A stretch of DNA of 64,000 bases from Butyrivibrio sp. MC2013 (GTDB taxonomy: Bacteria > Bacillota > Clostridia > Lachnospirales > Lachnospiraceae), in contig NZ_AUKE01000001.1 of assembly GCF_000424585.1 (NCBI RefSeq), positions 186,001 to 250,000 on the forward strand, written 5' to 3'. Position 1 is the first letter of the stretch, and each line of letters begins with the position of its first letter. A model generated the notes under the pieces. The model had not been told where the DNA came from and searched no databases. It saw only the letters and a program-made list of their open reading frames with translations. This document shows, one piece after another, positions 15,766 through 24,446 of the stretch. The position numbers were made by a program, and so were the translations under genes.

Positions 15766-17699
15766 GGAATCTTCCTGTAAATCTTCAGCAGCTTCCTGTC
15801 GTAGGTCATGATGCCGTTTACTTCATCTTCAACGTCACTGACCTGAGTGTAGACAAAACCGCACAGGCCCTTTTGTCTCAGCGGCAGGAGCTGCTTTTTA
15901 ATTAAGTCTTCGTATTCTCTGTTCAGCTCTTTTCTGCTCCTGATCACCTTATAACCATATGGATAACGACTGGCACTATGCCCCTTGGCATACCAGGTAA
16001 GGCCGCCGCATTCCGAAATAAAAGTGGCTCTTCCGAATCTGTCCACAGGTGCAGAGGGCTTTCTGAAATAATTATGGATACTAAGGAAATCTCCCGAATG
16101 CTGATCAAACCAGCCGCTGGCCGCATCAATGGGCCTGGTATTATCCACCTGCTGCAGCACCTTGGGGAGGCTTGCCGCATCAAACTGTCCCCAACCTTCA
16201 TTAAAGATAGTCCAGCTTCCTATAGAGGGATAGCTCTTCAGGTAGCTGACAGTATTCTTCATCTCTGCTACAAAAGCCTCTCTCCCCGCCGCATCAGCTC
16301 TTGATAACAGGGGATAAAAGAGAGCAGAATCGTCCATGGTCCGCATGATATGGGGGAAGAGATTGGGAAGATAGGTGACAAGGGGCTTGTCATACCTGCT
16401 GCCTCCGGATACCATATCCTGGAATACTATCATCCCAAGTCTGTCGCAATGATAATACCACCTGGCTTCCTCTATCTTTACATGCTTGCGCATCATGTTA
16501 AAGCCCAGCTCCTTGACCACTTTGATATCCCGAAGCAGAGCCTTGTCAGAAGGCGCTGTCATAAGGCCGTCAGGCCAATAGCCCTGGTCCAGTATACCCT
16601 TTAGGAAATATGGCTTGTGATTAAGGCAGAACCTGGGTCTGCCTTTGGGGTCAGCCTGTACTGAGTAGTATCTCACAGCCATGTATGAACGTACTCTGTC
16701 ACCTGAGTCCAGTCTGACTTCAAAGTCATAGAGATAAGGATCCTCGGGGCTCCATAGTCTTGCATCATCTATCTTCACCACTGCCTCAGCCTTATATGCA
16801 TAGTCCATATCAAGGGGCATGGTATCTGATGAGGGCATATGCCTGGAAGACTGGAGCTTTAAGGGATCGCAGGGCTTAAAAGCACTCTTTTCAAGCCTTT
16901 TCTCAAAGAGCTTAACATGACCCTCACCGGGGATGTGAGCTATACTAAGGGCTGAGGGCTCATTGCAAAAGACTCTTATCTTAACATGACACAGATCCTC
17001 CATAGGCTCTGTTTCCAGCTTGACGAGAAAAGCCGAGTGCACCCACTCCAGCCATACGCTCTGCCATATACCGCTTTGAGGGCTGTAGTACATGCCGCCC
17101 CTCTTAAAGGTCTGCTTGCCCCTGGACATCCAGGAGCTGTCTGTAACATCTATGACTCTGACCAGGATCTCAGCCTTTTCCTCTGCCAGATCTCCTGTAA
17201 TATCCTCTATACAGTCACTGATATCCACAGTAAAGGGCAGATAACCGCCTTCATGATGGGCTTTTTTGCGCCCGTTTACCCAGAGGTCGCATATCTGGTC
17301 CACTGCTCCAAAGTGAAGGAGAAGTCTTGACCTGCCTGCAGGCCTTCTAGGAATAGTAAACTCTTTTCTGTACCAGAGGAATTCATCACCGGTAAGGGTA
17401 TGGGGCAGTACATTTCTGGGCTCCATGGCAGTATCAGACACCATAGCCAGCCTGCACTCAGGCGAAAAGGGCACTCTGATATGAGAGCGAAAAGCCTTGG
17501 GAATAGTGGCTTTGGCAGAAATAGAAAAACCCCATATTCCGTTAAGAGAGTGATAATCCTCTCTTACGAACAAGGGTCTTGGATATTCCTTTTTGGGCTC
17601 ATCACAGATAGCCTCCCTTGTCCAGGGAGTCTCAAGCGCTGTCAAAGCCTCGTATTCACGTGTACGGATCATACTTCTGCTGACACCGGTCAGGTCCAT
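15762..17699 (-). CDS. Glycoside hydrolase family 2 protein
   Basis: 645 residues. The N-terminal sugar-binding/jelly-roll domain (about 40-240, with LNGIWGFSI and LLLHFGAVDQICDLWVNGR) precedes an immunoglobulin-like part and the TIM barrel (about 345-645). The barrel has GFNMMRKHVKIEEARWYYHC, the acid/base Glu in FNEGWG near 499 and the probable nucleophile Glu in SECGG near 562. No signal peptide, so it is probably cytoplasmic, acting on imported oligosaccharides. beta-Galactosidase, beta-glucuronidase and beta-mannosidase activities are all possible. AAGGAG sits across the TAG of the preceding DUF975 gene, so these two are probably cotranscribed. Confidence 0.88.
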   Translation of the reverse strand: MDLTGVSRSMIRTREYEALTALETPWTREAICDEPKKEYPRPLFVREDYHSLNGIWGFSISAKATIPKAFRSHIRVPFSPECRLAMVSDTAMEPRNVLPHTLTGDEFLWYRKEFTIPRRPAGRSRLLLHFGAVDQICDLWVNGRKKAHHEGGYLPFTVDISDCIEDITGDLAEEKAEILVRVIDVTDSSWMSRGKQTFKRGGMYYSPQSGIWQSVWLEWVHSAFLVKLETEPMEDLCHVKIRVFCNEPSALSIAHIPGEGHVKLFEKRLEKSAFKPCDPLKLQSSRHMPSSDTMPLDMDYAYKAEAVVKIDDARLWSPEDPYLYDFEVRLDSGDRVRSYMAVRYYSVQADPKGRPRFCLNHKPYFLKGILDQGYWPDGLMTAPSDKALLRDIKVVKELGFNMMRKHVKIEEARWYYHCDRLGMIVFQDMVSGGSRYDKPLVTYLPNLFPHIMRTMDDSALFYPLLSRADAAGREAFVAEMKNTVSYLKSYPSIGSWTIFNEGWGQFDAASLPKVLQQVDNTRPIDAASGWFDQHSGDFLSIHNYFRKPSAPVDRFGRATFISECGGLTWYAKGHSASRYPYGYKVIRSRKELNREYEDLIKKQLLPLRQKGLCGFVYTQVSDVEDEVNGIMTYDRKLLKIYRKIP

Positions 17700-17701
17700 A
17701 G

Positions 17702-18400
17702 CTACTCCTTAGTATTTGCAGTCACAATAAGTTCCCTGTAAAAAGACGCTCTGGATGCTTCAATGTAGCACTCTACCCACAAGAGAGGTATGAACAAGGT
17801 AATACAGCCCAGGATAAACACAGGCAAAAAGCTAAGATATAAGAGGAAATACTTAAGCGCATGTCCCTTCATCATGGCTGCGCTCAGCTTAAGAAGCTCC
17901 ACGGCCGACTTATCCGGAAAATCCTGAAGAAGAAAGAGGCTCTGTCCAAAATAGATGCTGCATAGAATAAAAAGGATCGCAGATACAGTGCAGATCATAA
18001 GCACAAGAGGAAGGGATCTGATAACCCCATACAGATAAAGGGAATAGGGAATCTGTGCCATAAAACTGGTGATCGCAAAAGGTATCCGGATGATGATGGC
18101 TTTGTCAGCATTTTCCTTAAAGCCATGAAAAAGATCCGAAACAGAAATGCTCTGATCATATATCAGATTCATATATTGGTATGCCCTTCCGGCATTAACC
18201 ACTCCTCCAAGGAGATCAATAAGAACCACAGCTATGCAGTAGATCAGATAGCTCTGAAAAAGATCAGCAGCGCCAAAAGTAAGCGCAAATATGATCACAG
18301 CCTGTATGATAAGTGTAAATATAAGAGTCCCATAGTTACCAGCCATTTTCTGTCTGGCCTTGCCTTTAACAAACACACTGGATAAGCTCTTAGTATTCAT
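17702..18400 (-). CDS. DUF975 integral membrane protein
   Basis: 232 residues from the ATG at 18400; the frame is open further upstream but that part overlaps the preceding gene and is not protein-like. The ribosome site is weak (AGGG about 15 bases upstream). The sequence has five or six hydrophobic segments, with the LLGGVVNAGRAYQYMNL and ISVSDLFHGF blocks that match the DUF975 family as I remember it. Molecular role unknown. It starts 20 bp after the HExxH-protein gene and ends 2 bp before the GH2 start. Confidence 0.7.
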   Translation of the reverse strand: MNTKSLSSVFVKGKARQKMAGNYGTLIFTLIIQAVIIFALTFGAADLFQSYLIYCIAVVLIDLLGGVVNAGRAYQYMNLIYDQSISVSDLFHGFKENADKAIIIRIPFAITSFMAQIPYSLYLYGVIRSLPLVLMICTVSAILFILCSIYFGQSLFLLQDFPDKSAVELLKLSAAMMKGHALKYFLLYLSFLPVFILGCITLFIPLLWVECYIEASRASFYRELIVTANTKE

Positions 18401-18420
18401 TTCGTCATTTACGTACCCTA

Positions 18421-18921
18421 TCAGACAGCCATGTCCACATTGGCCCCCTTCATGAGTCCGATATAGGCCTTCTTTGCAGCCTTTTGGTACGGATTCTCCT
18501 CTTTTGTATATTTGATCTGGGAATTGGTAACTCCCCCTGAAACATAAGTCCGTCCGCATTCGGGACATACCGCTGTATGGATCTGGACAGAAGCTCTTAT
18601 GACCTCTCCGCCATTTTCCTTTGCCTTATCATAGGCGTTGCTCACATGCTCCTGCTCGTGAGCCCTTACTCTTACAGCAGCCACAGACGGCGACATCTTC
18701 TGGGCAGTCTTAAAAGAGACATTCTCATCAGAACCATCCTGGTACTTGCGATTGCTGCATGTCTCACATTCTGCAGGCGAAGATCTCCTGCCTGCCTTTT
18801 TTACATCGGATTCTCCGGCATTAACATTAAGGCCTGCGCCGGAATCTCTGCCGGCAGCTACAGGTGAATAGGTAGCCGGTCCGTATCCAAAATATGCTCC
18901 GGAAATAGATATACCACTCAT
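18421..18921 (-). CDS. SprA-related putative metalloprotease (HExxH protein)
   Basis: 166 residues. VRVRAHEQEHVSNAY contains HEQEH (His88, Glu89, His92), the zincin HExxH pattern. The block fits the SprA-related/CJM1_0395 family of putative metalloproteases. Two Cys pairs, CETC (about 52-55) and CPECGRTYVSGG (about 118-129), could bind a second metal or form disulfides. The N-terminal 45 residues are Gly/Ala/Ser-rich and probably disordered. There is no signal peptide. GAGGG precedes the ATG. The substrate is unknown and proteolysis has not, to my knowledge, been shown for the family. Confidence 0.75.
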   Translation of the reverse strand: MSGISISGAYFGYGPATYSPVAAGRDSGAGLNVNAGESDVKKAGRRSSPAECETCSNRKYQDGSDENVSFKTAQKMSPSVAAVRVRAHEQEHVSNAYDKAKENGGEVIRASVQIHTAVCPECGRTYVSGGVTNSQIKYTKEENPYQKAAKKAYIGLMKGANVDMAV

Positions 18922-18963
18922 ACGCGTTCCCTCGCATGCAGCTGATATCCTGCTGCTTCCTGC

Positions 18964-19302
18964 TTAATAGCTTTGCAGGGCCTCCAATAGTTCCTGCAGG
19001 TTCTGAGCACTTCCATCCAGCAGATAATTTCTGAAAAGACCACTGATCTCAGGATTCCTAAGCAACATCATAAAGGACATGATCACCATAAGATATGCTG
19101 CTGCAATAGCTATTGAGCCCAGGATGATACCGGTCCTGGCAGGGGCAAACATAGGTCCCTTAACAGGCCTTGATAAAACACCCATCATGACGGCTATTCC
19201 GCCAAACATAAGGCCCAGAATACCGGTGGTGGAAAAGAGGATAGCAACAACTCCTATCCATACCGATGAAGCTGCCATATTAAATCGCCTGTCCTGTTCC
19301 AT
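18964..19302 (-). CDS. Small membrane protein, DUF4190-like
   Basis: 112 residues with two long hydrophobic segments (about 10-42 and 55-82) separated by a short basic loop (SRPVKGP). ILGLMFGGIAVMMGVLS followed by RTGIILGSIAIA is the pattern of DUF4190-type proteins. GGGGAG precedes the ATG. Role unknown. It lies 42 bp upstream of the HExxH-protein gene on the same strand. Confidence 0.6.
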   Translation of the reverse strand: MEQDRRFNMAASSVWIGVVAILFSTTGILGLMFGGIAVMMGVLSRPVKGPMFAPARTGIILGSIAIAAAYLMVIMSFMMLLRNPEISGLFRNYLLDGSAQNLQELLEALQSY

Positions 19303-19434
19303 CTTTTCTCCCCTTAAGGTCGTGGTCTTACCAAAATCGATTATATATCTTTGAATAAAGATCCCAAAAACATGTGCAAATAGACCATTTGTAATTATCG
19401 CAATTCTATAACAAATGTATCATATTTCGCATTA

Positions 19435-20877
19435 TTATTCAATATTCGAAGCAGTTTTCTGATTATTCTCGCTAATGTAATGCATAGGGCCAGTCTGGCT
19501 CCTCATCTCTATCCTGGGGCCACCTACTCCTTCAATATACTCCCTGGTCAGGACTACCCTTCCGATATTGTCATCCTTTGGTATCTCATACATGATATCC
19601 AGCATGATATCTTCTATGATGGACCTAAGAGCCCTGGCTCCTGTATCTCTCTCAAGAGCCTTGTCAGCAATGGCTTCCAGGGCTCCATCGTCAAATTCAA
19701 GGTCGACCTCATCCAGCGCCAGTAGCTTCTGATACTGCTTTAATATAGCATTCTTGGGCTCCTTTAATATCTGGATCAAAGCCTCTTTGTCCAGCCCCTT
19801 AAGGGAGCAGATAATAGGAAGCCTTCCCAGAAATTCGGGGATCATGCCAAATTTCTTCAGATCTTCAGTGGTGACCTTGGCGAGGATATCCGTATCCTTG
19901 TCATACTTGTCCTTGAGCTCAGCATTAAAGCCTATGGATGAAGACTTTGTCAGCCTGTTCTTGATGATATCTTCCAGATCCGGGAATGCACCGCCGCAGA
20001 TAAAGAGTATGTTTCTGGTATTCACTGTTGCAAGGGGGACCATGGCATTCTTGGAATTGGCACCTACAGGCACCTCAACCTCTGCACCTTCCAGGAGCTT
20101 GAGCATGCCCTGCTGCACGGATTCACCGCTGACATCCCTGGCAGTAGTACTCTTCTTCTTGGCTATCTTGTCAATCTCATCTATAAAGACTATTCCCTGC
20201 TCAGCCCTTGATACATCATTGCCTGCTGCAGCAAGGAGCTTGGAGATAACACTCTCTATGTCATCGCCAATGTATCCGGCCTCTGTAAGAGATGTGGCAT
20301 CTGCTATAGCAAGAGGCACATTAAGGAGCCTTGCAAGAGTTTTGACAAGATAGGTCTTACCGCTTCCTGTAGGTCCTATCATGAGTATATTGGACTTCTC
20401 GATCTCGATATCGTCCATAGAATCTGTAGCCACCCTCTTGTAGTGATTGTATACAGCTACAGAGATGACCTTCTTGGCCTTCTCCTGGCCTATCACATAC
20501 TCATCAAGGGACGCCTTGATCTTATGAGGTGCAGGTATATCCTTCAGGTCGATCCTGTTCTCCTTGGCATTTGGATCAGACTTTTTGACCCTTTGAGAGT
20601 TGGGAATGCCTGAGGCAAAATCCCCTCTTCCTCCAAAAAGATTGTTCATGTTGAGTTCATTCATCAGCGTGGGATTTCCCAGGAGATTGTTGTAATCAAA
20701 CTGGCTCACTGCATCCATGGTGCGATGCATGCAATCCTCACATATGCAGATATTATTGGGGAGCCTGTACATACGTCCTGCCTTGGACTCAGGCCTCCTG
20801 CACACAAAGCAGATATCCTCGAAGGTATTTTCCTTCTTCTGATCTGTGCCCTGATACTCTTTATCGTTATCGCTCAT
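19435..20877 (-). CDS. clpX: ATP-dependent unfoldase ClpX (divergent, 480 residues)
   Basis: An N-terminal four-Cys zinc site (CFVCRRPES...CICEDC, about 23-50) precedes the AAA+ module: Walker A GPTGSGKT near 168, pore loop AGYIGDD near 200 (usual form GYVG), Walker B VFIDEIDK near 235, and the IGF loop SSIGFN near 310 that docks ClpP. It unfolds tagged proteins for ClpP. At 480 residues it is about 60 longer than typical ClpX, with a spacer after the zinc site (residues 55-110) and a C-terminal tail. No clpP or trigger-factor gene is adjacent; instead it follows htrA by 26 bp. It may be a second clpX paralogue. Confidence 0.85.
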   Translation of the reverse strand: MSDNDKEYQGTDQKKENTFEDICFVCRRPESKAGRMYRLPNNICICEDCMHRTMDAVSQFDYNNLLGNPTLMNELNMNNLFGGRGDFASGIPNSQRVKKSDPNAKENRIDLKDIPAPHKIKASLDEYVIGQEKAKKVISVAVYNHYKRVATDSMDDIEIEKSNILMIGPTGSGKTYLVKTLARLLNVPLAIADATSLTEAGYIGDDIESVISKLLAAAGNDVSRAEQGIVFIDEIDKIAKKKSTTARDVSGESVQQGMLKLLEGAEVEVPVGANSKNAMVPLATVNTRNILFICGGAFPDLEDIIKNRLTKSSSIGFNAELKDKYDKDTDILAKVTTEDLKKFGMIPEFLGRLPIICSLKGLDKEALIQILKEPKNAILKQYQKLLALDEVDLEFDDGALEAIADKALERDTGARALRSIIEDIMLDIMYEIPKDDNIGRVVLTREYIEGVGGPRIEMRSQTGPMHYISENNQKTASNIE

Positions 20878-20903
20878 ATATAACCTTTCCGCATTTCTTG
20901 TAT

Positions 20904-22745
20904 TTAGAAGCCAAAACCAAAGTCAAAATCAAATCCGAAAGGATCATAATAATCGCCTCTGCGATCATCCCTTCCATCATCCCCGGGTTCTTCTTCTATC
21001 TGTCCCTGCTGTGAATCTTCGGATTCAAGAGCCTTGTTAGCAGCCTTTTCATCCTGCAGGGTAACCTTCAGCTTCTTTGAATTATAACCTGTTTTTTCTT
21101 TTCTGAGAACTGTCACCTCAATTGTAGTACCCGCCTCATAATAATCCAAAAGGTCTATGAGATCCTCTCTTGATGTGATCTCCTTGCCGTCTATAGCAGT
21201 GATGATGTCGCCTGCTTCCATACCGCCTTCCATAGCCGCAGAGCCGTCACCTACCATGGCCACATATGCGCCCTCAATACCTGTAGGAGTGTAGACTGTG
21301 ATGCCCATATAACCTCTCTTGTCACTGGACGCCTTGATCCTGGTCTCTTCAAGCTTAAGATCGTCTATGATAGGTATAGCTACGGAAATGGGAATAGCAA
21401 AGCCCATACCCTCTACTTCGGAAGAAGCAAACTTATTGGAATTGATGCCGATGACTTCTCCCTTGGCATTAAGGAGTGCTCCGCCGGAGTTGCCGGGATT
21501 GATGGCTGCATCTGTCTGGATAAAGGTACCCTCAGAGCCATCCTCAGTCTCTATCACACGATTGATGGCACTGATACAGCCTGTGGTAACAGACTGGCCA
21601 TAGCCCAGGGCATTACCTATTGCTATTGCAGGCTCGCCAAGCTTTAGTGTATCTGAATTGCCAAGAGTAGCTATAGCTATCTTGTCTATGGATGAAGTCT
21701 TCATCTTCTTGAGCTGTACTGCAATTATAGCCAGGTCCATATCAGGATCTGTTCCCTTGATATCTGCTTCTACGCTGGTTCCATCTATAAAGTTGACCTT
21801 GAGCTCATCTGCCCCGTATATTACATGATTATTGGTCACTATAAGGAGCTCTGTGTCATTATTTCCAATGATGATGCCTGATCCTGATGCAGTCACCTCC
21901 TGCTCGCCCATGGAATAGCCAAAATAATTGATGCTCTCTGTATAATTGTTATCAATGGAGACGATCGCAGGCATAACATTGACTACAACCTCTGTCACAT
22001 CCATGACTACAGCCTGCGCACCGCTTGTCTGTGTTTCCTTGGGGGCAGCGGTATTGCCTGTGTCTGCACCATTTTCCTGACTCTTGTCAGCGCCGCCCGC
22101 AGCTTCCTCCTCTGATCCAGAGTCTCCTTGAGGAGCATTATCCTGATCACCATCTTCTGAAGAAACAGTCTCTCCGTTTCCATCTACAGTCTCGGCTTCC
22201 TTTATCCTGTCTGCCAGATCCTCCTCTGCCTCTGTAGTCCTTGTAGTTTCCTGATGATTGATAGCCCAAAGTCCACTGGCCACTGCTGTTGCCACAAGGC
22301 TCAGTACCAGTATGAGAGCCAGAGCCTTCAGAACAGGATGCCTCTTTGCAGGCTTTTCCTCTTCTCGTACATCCGGAATATTAGCAGCAGATGAGGAGTA
22401 GGAATATGTGCCGTAGGTATTTTGGATATAGGGGTCATTAGCCCTGCCATAGGAATTATAGGGCTGCTCAGAGCCTGCAGGAGCAGTAGTTTTTGATGAC
22501 TGAGAGCTATATGTTTCTGAGTTATTGGAAGCAGCTCCTGAACTATTGTTGATTGCAGAACCATTTATTTCTGTTTCCGAAGTATTGTAAATTCCGGAGC
22601 TATTTGCTTCCGATTGCGGATCATTATATGTCCCTGAAAATCTTCCATAGCCATAAGTGTAAGTATCGTTACTTACAGGTGTATTCTCTGTTTCATTGTT
22701 TTCTCTATCCATGGGATTTACATTTATGTTGTTGTTTTCTTCCAT
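20904..22745 (-). CDS. htrA: HtrA/DegP-type membrane-anchored serine protease with PDZ domain
   Basis: 613 residues. A long Asn/Ser/Tyr-rich cytoplasmic tail (1-130) is followed by a membrane helix (about 142-165), an acidic linker, the trypsin-like domain (about 255-480) and one PDZ domain (about 495-585). The catalytic triad is visible: His in NNHVI near 307, Asp in DMDLAI near 335 and Ser in NPGNSGGALL near 418. The C-terminus ends in an Asp/Gly/Phe-rich tail. It acts outside the membrane in protein quality control. AAAGGAAG precedes the ATG. It is followed by clpX on the same strand, so the two may be a stress-related pair. Confidence 0.92.
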   Translation of the reverse strand: MEENNNINVNPMDRENNETENTPVSNDTYTYGYGRFSGTYNDPQSEANSSGIYNTSETEINGSAINNSSGAASNNSETYSSQSSKTTAPAGSEQPYNSYGRANDPYIQNTYGTYSYSSSAANIPDVREEEKPAKRHPVLKALALILVLSLVATAVASGLWAINHQETTRTTEAEEDLADRIKEAETVDGNGETVSSEDGDQDNAPQGDSGSEEEAAGGADKSQENGADTGNTAAPKETQTSGAQAVVMDVTEVVVNVMPAIVSIDNNYTESINYFGYSMGEQEVTASGSGIIIGNNDTELLIVTNNHVIYGADELKVNFIDGTSVEADIKGTDPDMDLAIIAVQLKKMKTSSIDKIAIATLGNSDTLKLGEPAIAIGNALGYGQSVTTGCISAINRVIETEDGSEGTFIQTDAAINPGNSGGALLNAKGEVIGINSNKFASSEVEGMGFAIPISVAIPIIDDLKLEETRIKASSDKRGYMGITVYTPTGIEGAYVAMVGDGSAAMEGGMEAGDIITAIDGKEITSREDLIDLLDYYEAGTTIEVTVLRKEKTGYNSKKLKVTLQDEKAANKALESEDSQQGQIEEEPGDDGRDDRRGDYYDPFGFDFDFGFGF

Positions 22746-22840
22746 TTTTCTGCTTCCTTTCGAGTGGGTGGAATCTGACCATCTTATATCCCATAGAATA
22801 ATATATAATTGTGTCCATTATGTGTCGCAGCAGCAAACTA

Positions 22841-23380
22841 CTATCTCCACGACATGGATTCATCCGTTTCGACAATTTCCGAAAAAGCATTTTTAAATGC
22901 CGTTTCAAAACCAGCATTTTGTTCCGTACACTGCTCGTAATAAACATCGGACAAGTTTGAGACTTCATCCCCTCTAATTATAAGTTCCATAGCTTTTTGT
23001 TTTGTGTTATCATCCCAAAGCACGTCGTAGTGAAATTCTTCTATTTCCTGAAAAAATGAGTTTACCTGCATGGCATGAAATACAACAGTTTGGTAAATCT
23101 CTTCTTTGACAGGGAAAGAGCCTACTTCCGGCACAAACTCAACAAAAAGACACATTCCTTCTTCTGTTATATTAATCCTCACATTCTCAAGAAAACGAAA
23201 GTATGCTGCAGAATAATGCTCGACACTGTCCAAAATAAGCTTTTCTTTTTGAGATATGTCAAGCTCTTCCTCATCAGTCACCGTGTCCGCCTTGTCCCCT
23301 TGAAATTCATTTGGCTGACTACAAGCAGTCAGCAATAATGCTAATACCAAAGCTACAACTTTTTTACTTTGGTTCCTCAT
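22841..23380 (-). CDS. Predicted lipoprotein of unknown function
   Basis: 179 residues starting at MRNQSKKVVALVLALLL, with GGGAGGTGAG 8 bases upstream; a longer frame lacks a better start. The signal peptide ends in the lipobox LLTACS, so Cys20 is probably lipid-modified and the protein anchored on the outer face of the membrane. The mature part is acidic, predicted mostly helical with short strands, and has no motif I recognise. Its DNA is more AT-rich than the flanking genes. It stands alone upstream of htrA. Confidence 0.75.
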   Translation of the reverse strand: MRNQSKKVVALVLALLLTACSQPNEFQGDKADTVTDEEELDISQKEKLILDSVEHYSAAYFRFLENVRINITEEGMCLFVEFVPEVGSFPVKEEIYQTVVFHAMQVNSFFQEIEEFHYDVLWDDNTKQKAMELIIRGDEVSNLSDVYYEQCTEQNAGFETAFKNAFSEIVETDESMSWR

Positions 23381-23449
23381 CGTCCTCTCACCTCCCATAT
23401 TCATCAATACACTTCCGTTCATATTTAATTTTGGAGCAACAACTCTCAT

Positions 23450-23636
23450 ATATTTATAGACTATTGCATATTTCCTATTGACTCAGAAAAATGATGAGTC
23501 CTAGATGCCCACCTAAAATATTCAAAGGCCTTGAGTCAATTACAGACATTAGGATATATAGAAGAGCAACTTTTAGCGTAATCTAAAACACATTTTTGAT
23601 TTTTCCTCCAGATGTATAAGGTGATCATTAATTAAT
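23450..23636. other. AT-rich intergenic stretch
   Basis: No credible gene is visible between the lipoprotein gene and the transposase-like remnant. Base composition is more AT-rich than the surrounding chromosome, consistent with a decayed mobile element, but no terminal repeats could be identified. Confidence 0.5.
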
Positions 23637-23807
23637 ATGTTGCCACTTGTAAGAAGTTTTTCTATTCCTCCCTCACGTATGGGAATGTACAGGATCCTGA
23701 CTTATCTTGAGACCTGCGCAAGAAATGGTGTTAATGAATTCACTGCCCTCTTAAGACTGACTTCTAGAGAACCATATACTGTAGCAGAACTATTAGGCGG
23801 AGCATAA
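23637..23807 (+). pseudogene. Transposase-like C-terminal remnant
   Basis: An open frame of 56 codons (ATGs at 23637 and 23679) ends at TAA 23805-23807 and encodes MGMYRILTYLETCARNGVNE followed by a short tail. The helix YLETCARNGVNEFTALLRL resembles the extreme C-terminus of IS66-like transposases, in which a similar helical stretch precedes the stop. The frame is closed upstream by TGA, with no ribosome site, so this is probably a decayed element end. The family assignment is tentative. A strong hairpin follows at once. Confidence 0.4.
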
Positions 23808-23816
23808 CTCCGCCTA
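23794..23816 (+). terminator. Hairpin terminator after the transposase-like remnant
   Basis: TAGGCGGAG and CTCCGCCTA form a 9-bp perfect stem around CATAA. A T-rich stretch (GCTTTCTTTT) follows about 10 bases later. It overlaps the remnant's stop codon. Confidence 0.6.
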
Positions 23817-23851
23817 GAAATAGTGCTTTCTTTTCAACAAACATGAAGTTG

Positions 23852-24364
23852 TTACAACCCGATTTCTTTGTAGACTCTTTCTATAAAAGGAGTCTTATGT
23901 TCAATATACTTATCAATATCGTAAGGATAATTCCTTGCCCCTTCTTCTTTGATATGGCTGTACTCTCGCACAGCATCAGGATGGGTCCGTAGATAATCTC
24001 TGAATGCAATGTGTCTTTTCAGCTCAGGCGAATTCTCTGGACATACATACAAATGATGCTTTCTCAAATGATCTTTTCCATCGTATTTGAACGCCTCTCG
24101 CCCTGCGATGCCAAGGTCTCCTTCATGTCGATAACCTATTGCTCCCAAAGCTGATATAACTTCTTCCAATACAGTATAGTCCTTAATAACTACATCTATG
24201 TCTATAATAGGTTTTGCAGACAGTCCCTCAACAGAAGTGCTACCGACATGCTCAATCCTCATTGCCAGTTGTCCAAGAGCAGATACAAGTTCATTTTTTA
24301 TCATAAGAAAATCTTGTTTCCATTGTTCATCGTATGGCAACACAACGACATGCTTGGTAATCAC
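23852..24364 (-). CDS. GrpB family protein (UPF0157)
   Basis: 170 residues from a GTG start at 24362-24364 with AAGGAGG 9 bases before it. VVVLPYDEQWKQDFL, RIEHVGSTSVEGLSAKPIID and DLGIAGREAF are the family's conserved blocks. The GSTSV-x-Gly-Leu-x-x-Lys-Pro-x-x-Asp-Ile-Asp arrangement is that of a nucleotidyltransferase-like fold. Exact activity is unknown. It stands alone between the element remnant and a methyltransferase gene, in a stretch that looks acquired. Confidence 0.88.
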   Translation of the reverse strand: MITKHVVVLPYDEQWKQDFLMIKNELVSALGQLAMRIEHVGSTSVEGLSAKPIIDIDVVIKDYTVLEEVISALGAIGYRHEGDLGIAGREAFKYDGKDHLRKHHLYVCPENSPELKRHIAFRDYLRTHPDAVREYSHIKEEGARNYPYDIDKYIEHKTPFIERVYKEIGL

Positions 24365-24446
24365 TCTAACTTACCTCCTTGAATTTCATTTTATTTCCTA
24401 GAGAAATGGCTATGCCCACATCCAAAAACAGGAAGTTGTCTATGCC

